Source: Caballeronia pedi (lineage in GTDB: Bacteria > Pseudomonadota > Gammaproteobacteria > Burkholderiales > Burkholderiaceae). Taken from it: a DNA stretch of 32,701 bases. The notes under the pieces are model-generated. The model was not told the DNA's origin, made no database searches, and saw only the letters and a list, made by a program, of their open reading frames with translations. Below, one piece after another: positions 32,162 to 32,701 of this stretch (position 1 is the first letter of the stretch; each line of letters begins with the position of its first letter). The translations under genes and the position numbers were made by a program. Location of the stretch: the NCBI RefSeq assembly GCF_001544915.2, contig NZ_FCOE02000062.1, forward strand, positions 1 through 32,701. The letters are read 5' to 3'.

Positions 32162-32611
32162 GTGTTAGTTCTTCTGCCATCGTGTGTAAAGACAACCCAG
32201 ACCGCTTTCCAGGGTGGGACTAGCTGGCACGCACGCTCTTACAAACGCCTTTGTCGCACGCTCGACGTTTGAATTCGTTGCCGTAGCGCTGACTGGAAAT
32301 CTTCGTGTGGCTGGGCCTTCGAACGATGACCTGATCCGTTGATCTAAAACATCATGCCCGGCTTGATTCGACAGGGCTGAACGAAACGGCATCCGATATC
32401 CTGAAACGCCTCCATTGCGTTAACGGTTTCGTGCCGGCGATCTTTAGCCGCCCCGGCTCATTCGGACGATTGCACGGCTCATTTACCGCTATTACCAGAC
32501 CGATGCTAAGTCTCCGAGGGGCTAATACGTGTCGCCCCCGTCCACCCTACTTTGCGCCCGAGTGTTCGCTCCCACATTGCGGACTAGTTCCATACGCCTG
32601 CATAGCTCGAC
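32162..32611. other. Intergenic region upstream of the PotD-like gene
   Basis: About 450 bp with no convincing gene; frames such as 32165-32392 minus and 32431-32661 plus look unlike proteins. It should contain the promoter of the binding-protein/cyclase pair and the end of the OmpW-type gene, but I could not pick out a clear promoter or terminator. Confidence 0.5.
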
Positions 32612-32701
32612 TCAGAACGTATATCCGACCGACAGGAAGGTCACGATCGGATTCAGCTTGAGCTTGGATTCACTCTTGACCTGCCCGACCGCGGAGTTCG
32701 T
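32612..32701 (-). CDS. OmpW-family outer-membrane protein, C-terminus (partial)
   Basis: The minus-strand frame entering at the window edge gives 29 residues ending KLKLNPIVTFLSVGYTF and a TGA at 32612-32614. The LNP then VGYxF-stop pattern is the last strand of OmpW-type eight-stranded barrels, with the terminal Phe required for assembly. Most of the gene lies beyond the window. The OmpW call rests on this short end only; another small barrel is possible. Confidence 0.65.
   Translation of the reverse strand, partial: TNSAVGQVKSESKLKLNPIVTFLSVGYTF

Noticed and set aside
1..32701. CRISPR arrays, tRNA or rRNA genes
   Set aside because: No regularly spaced repeats and no cloverleaf or rRNA-like sequence were seen on reading; a covariance-model search was not possible.

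Overview
The window looks like accessory DNA from a Burkholderiaceae bacterium (Burkholderia, Paraburkholderia or Caballeronia type). This is an inference from high GC, GC-rich third codon positions, a gram-negative porin ending in Phe, a DUF4148 secreted protein and an OmpW-type barrel. No rRNA, tRNA or core housekeeping gene is visible, and a KfrA-like protein beside a tyrosine recombinase would suit a megaplasmid, chromid or genomic island.

Layout. (1) 1-71: C-terminal tail of an IS30-type transposase. (2) 392-7890: an aromatic catabolic cluster. A TetR-type regulator is divergent from a flavin monooxygenase, maleylacetate reductase, intradiol (hydroxyquinol-type) dioxygenase, MFS permease, porin and, after a gap, a small Dabb-domain protein. 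The likely route is a resorcinol-type phenol to hydroxyquinol, then maleylacetate, then 3-oxoadipate, with uptake genes in the same unit. (3) 8680-10011: an intact IS5-family element with 18-bp terminal repeats and a CTAG target duplication. (4) 10085-19397: an island with a DUF1488 protein, a tyrosine recombinase divergent from a KfrA-like coiled-coil DNA-binding protein, a ribbon-helix-helix protein, an HU homologue, a SET-domain methyltransferase, a large repeat-type protein of unknown function, a protein with two related helix-turn-helix-like units, and several unknown proteins. (5) 19547-23018: patchwork DNA with a LacI DNA-binding-domain remnant, a DUF4148 gene, a ParDE toxin-antitoxin pair, an alpha/beta hydrolase, a long imperfect inverted repeat and an EamA permease remnant with an internal stop. 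(6) 23052-29020: a PucR-type regulator followed by an apparent operon of an APC amino-acid/polyamine permease, a PuuB/DadA-like FAD oxidoreductase, a cupin and a Leu/Ile/Val-type periplasmic binding protein, which suggests uptake and oxidation of an amine or amino acid. (7) 29250-32161, minus strand: a PotD-like periplasmic binding protein overlapping by 4 bp a membrane diguanylate cyclase, arranged like the polyamine-sensing NspS/MbaA pair. (8) 32612-32701: C-terminus of an OmpW-family protein.

The most interesting points are the binding-protein/cyclase pair beside an amine-type catabolic operon, the recombinase-KfrA-RHH-HU-SET island with candidate operators between its divergent genes, the protein with two HTH-like units, and the structured repeat at 22547-22648. 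All functions are read from sequence motifs; no database search was run.
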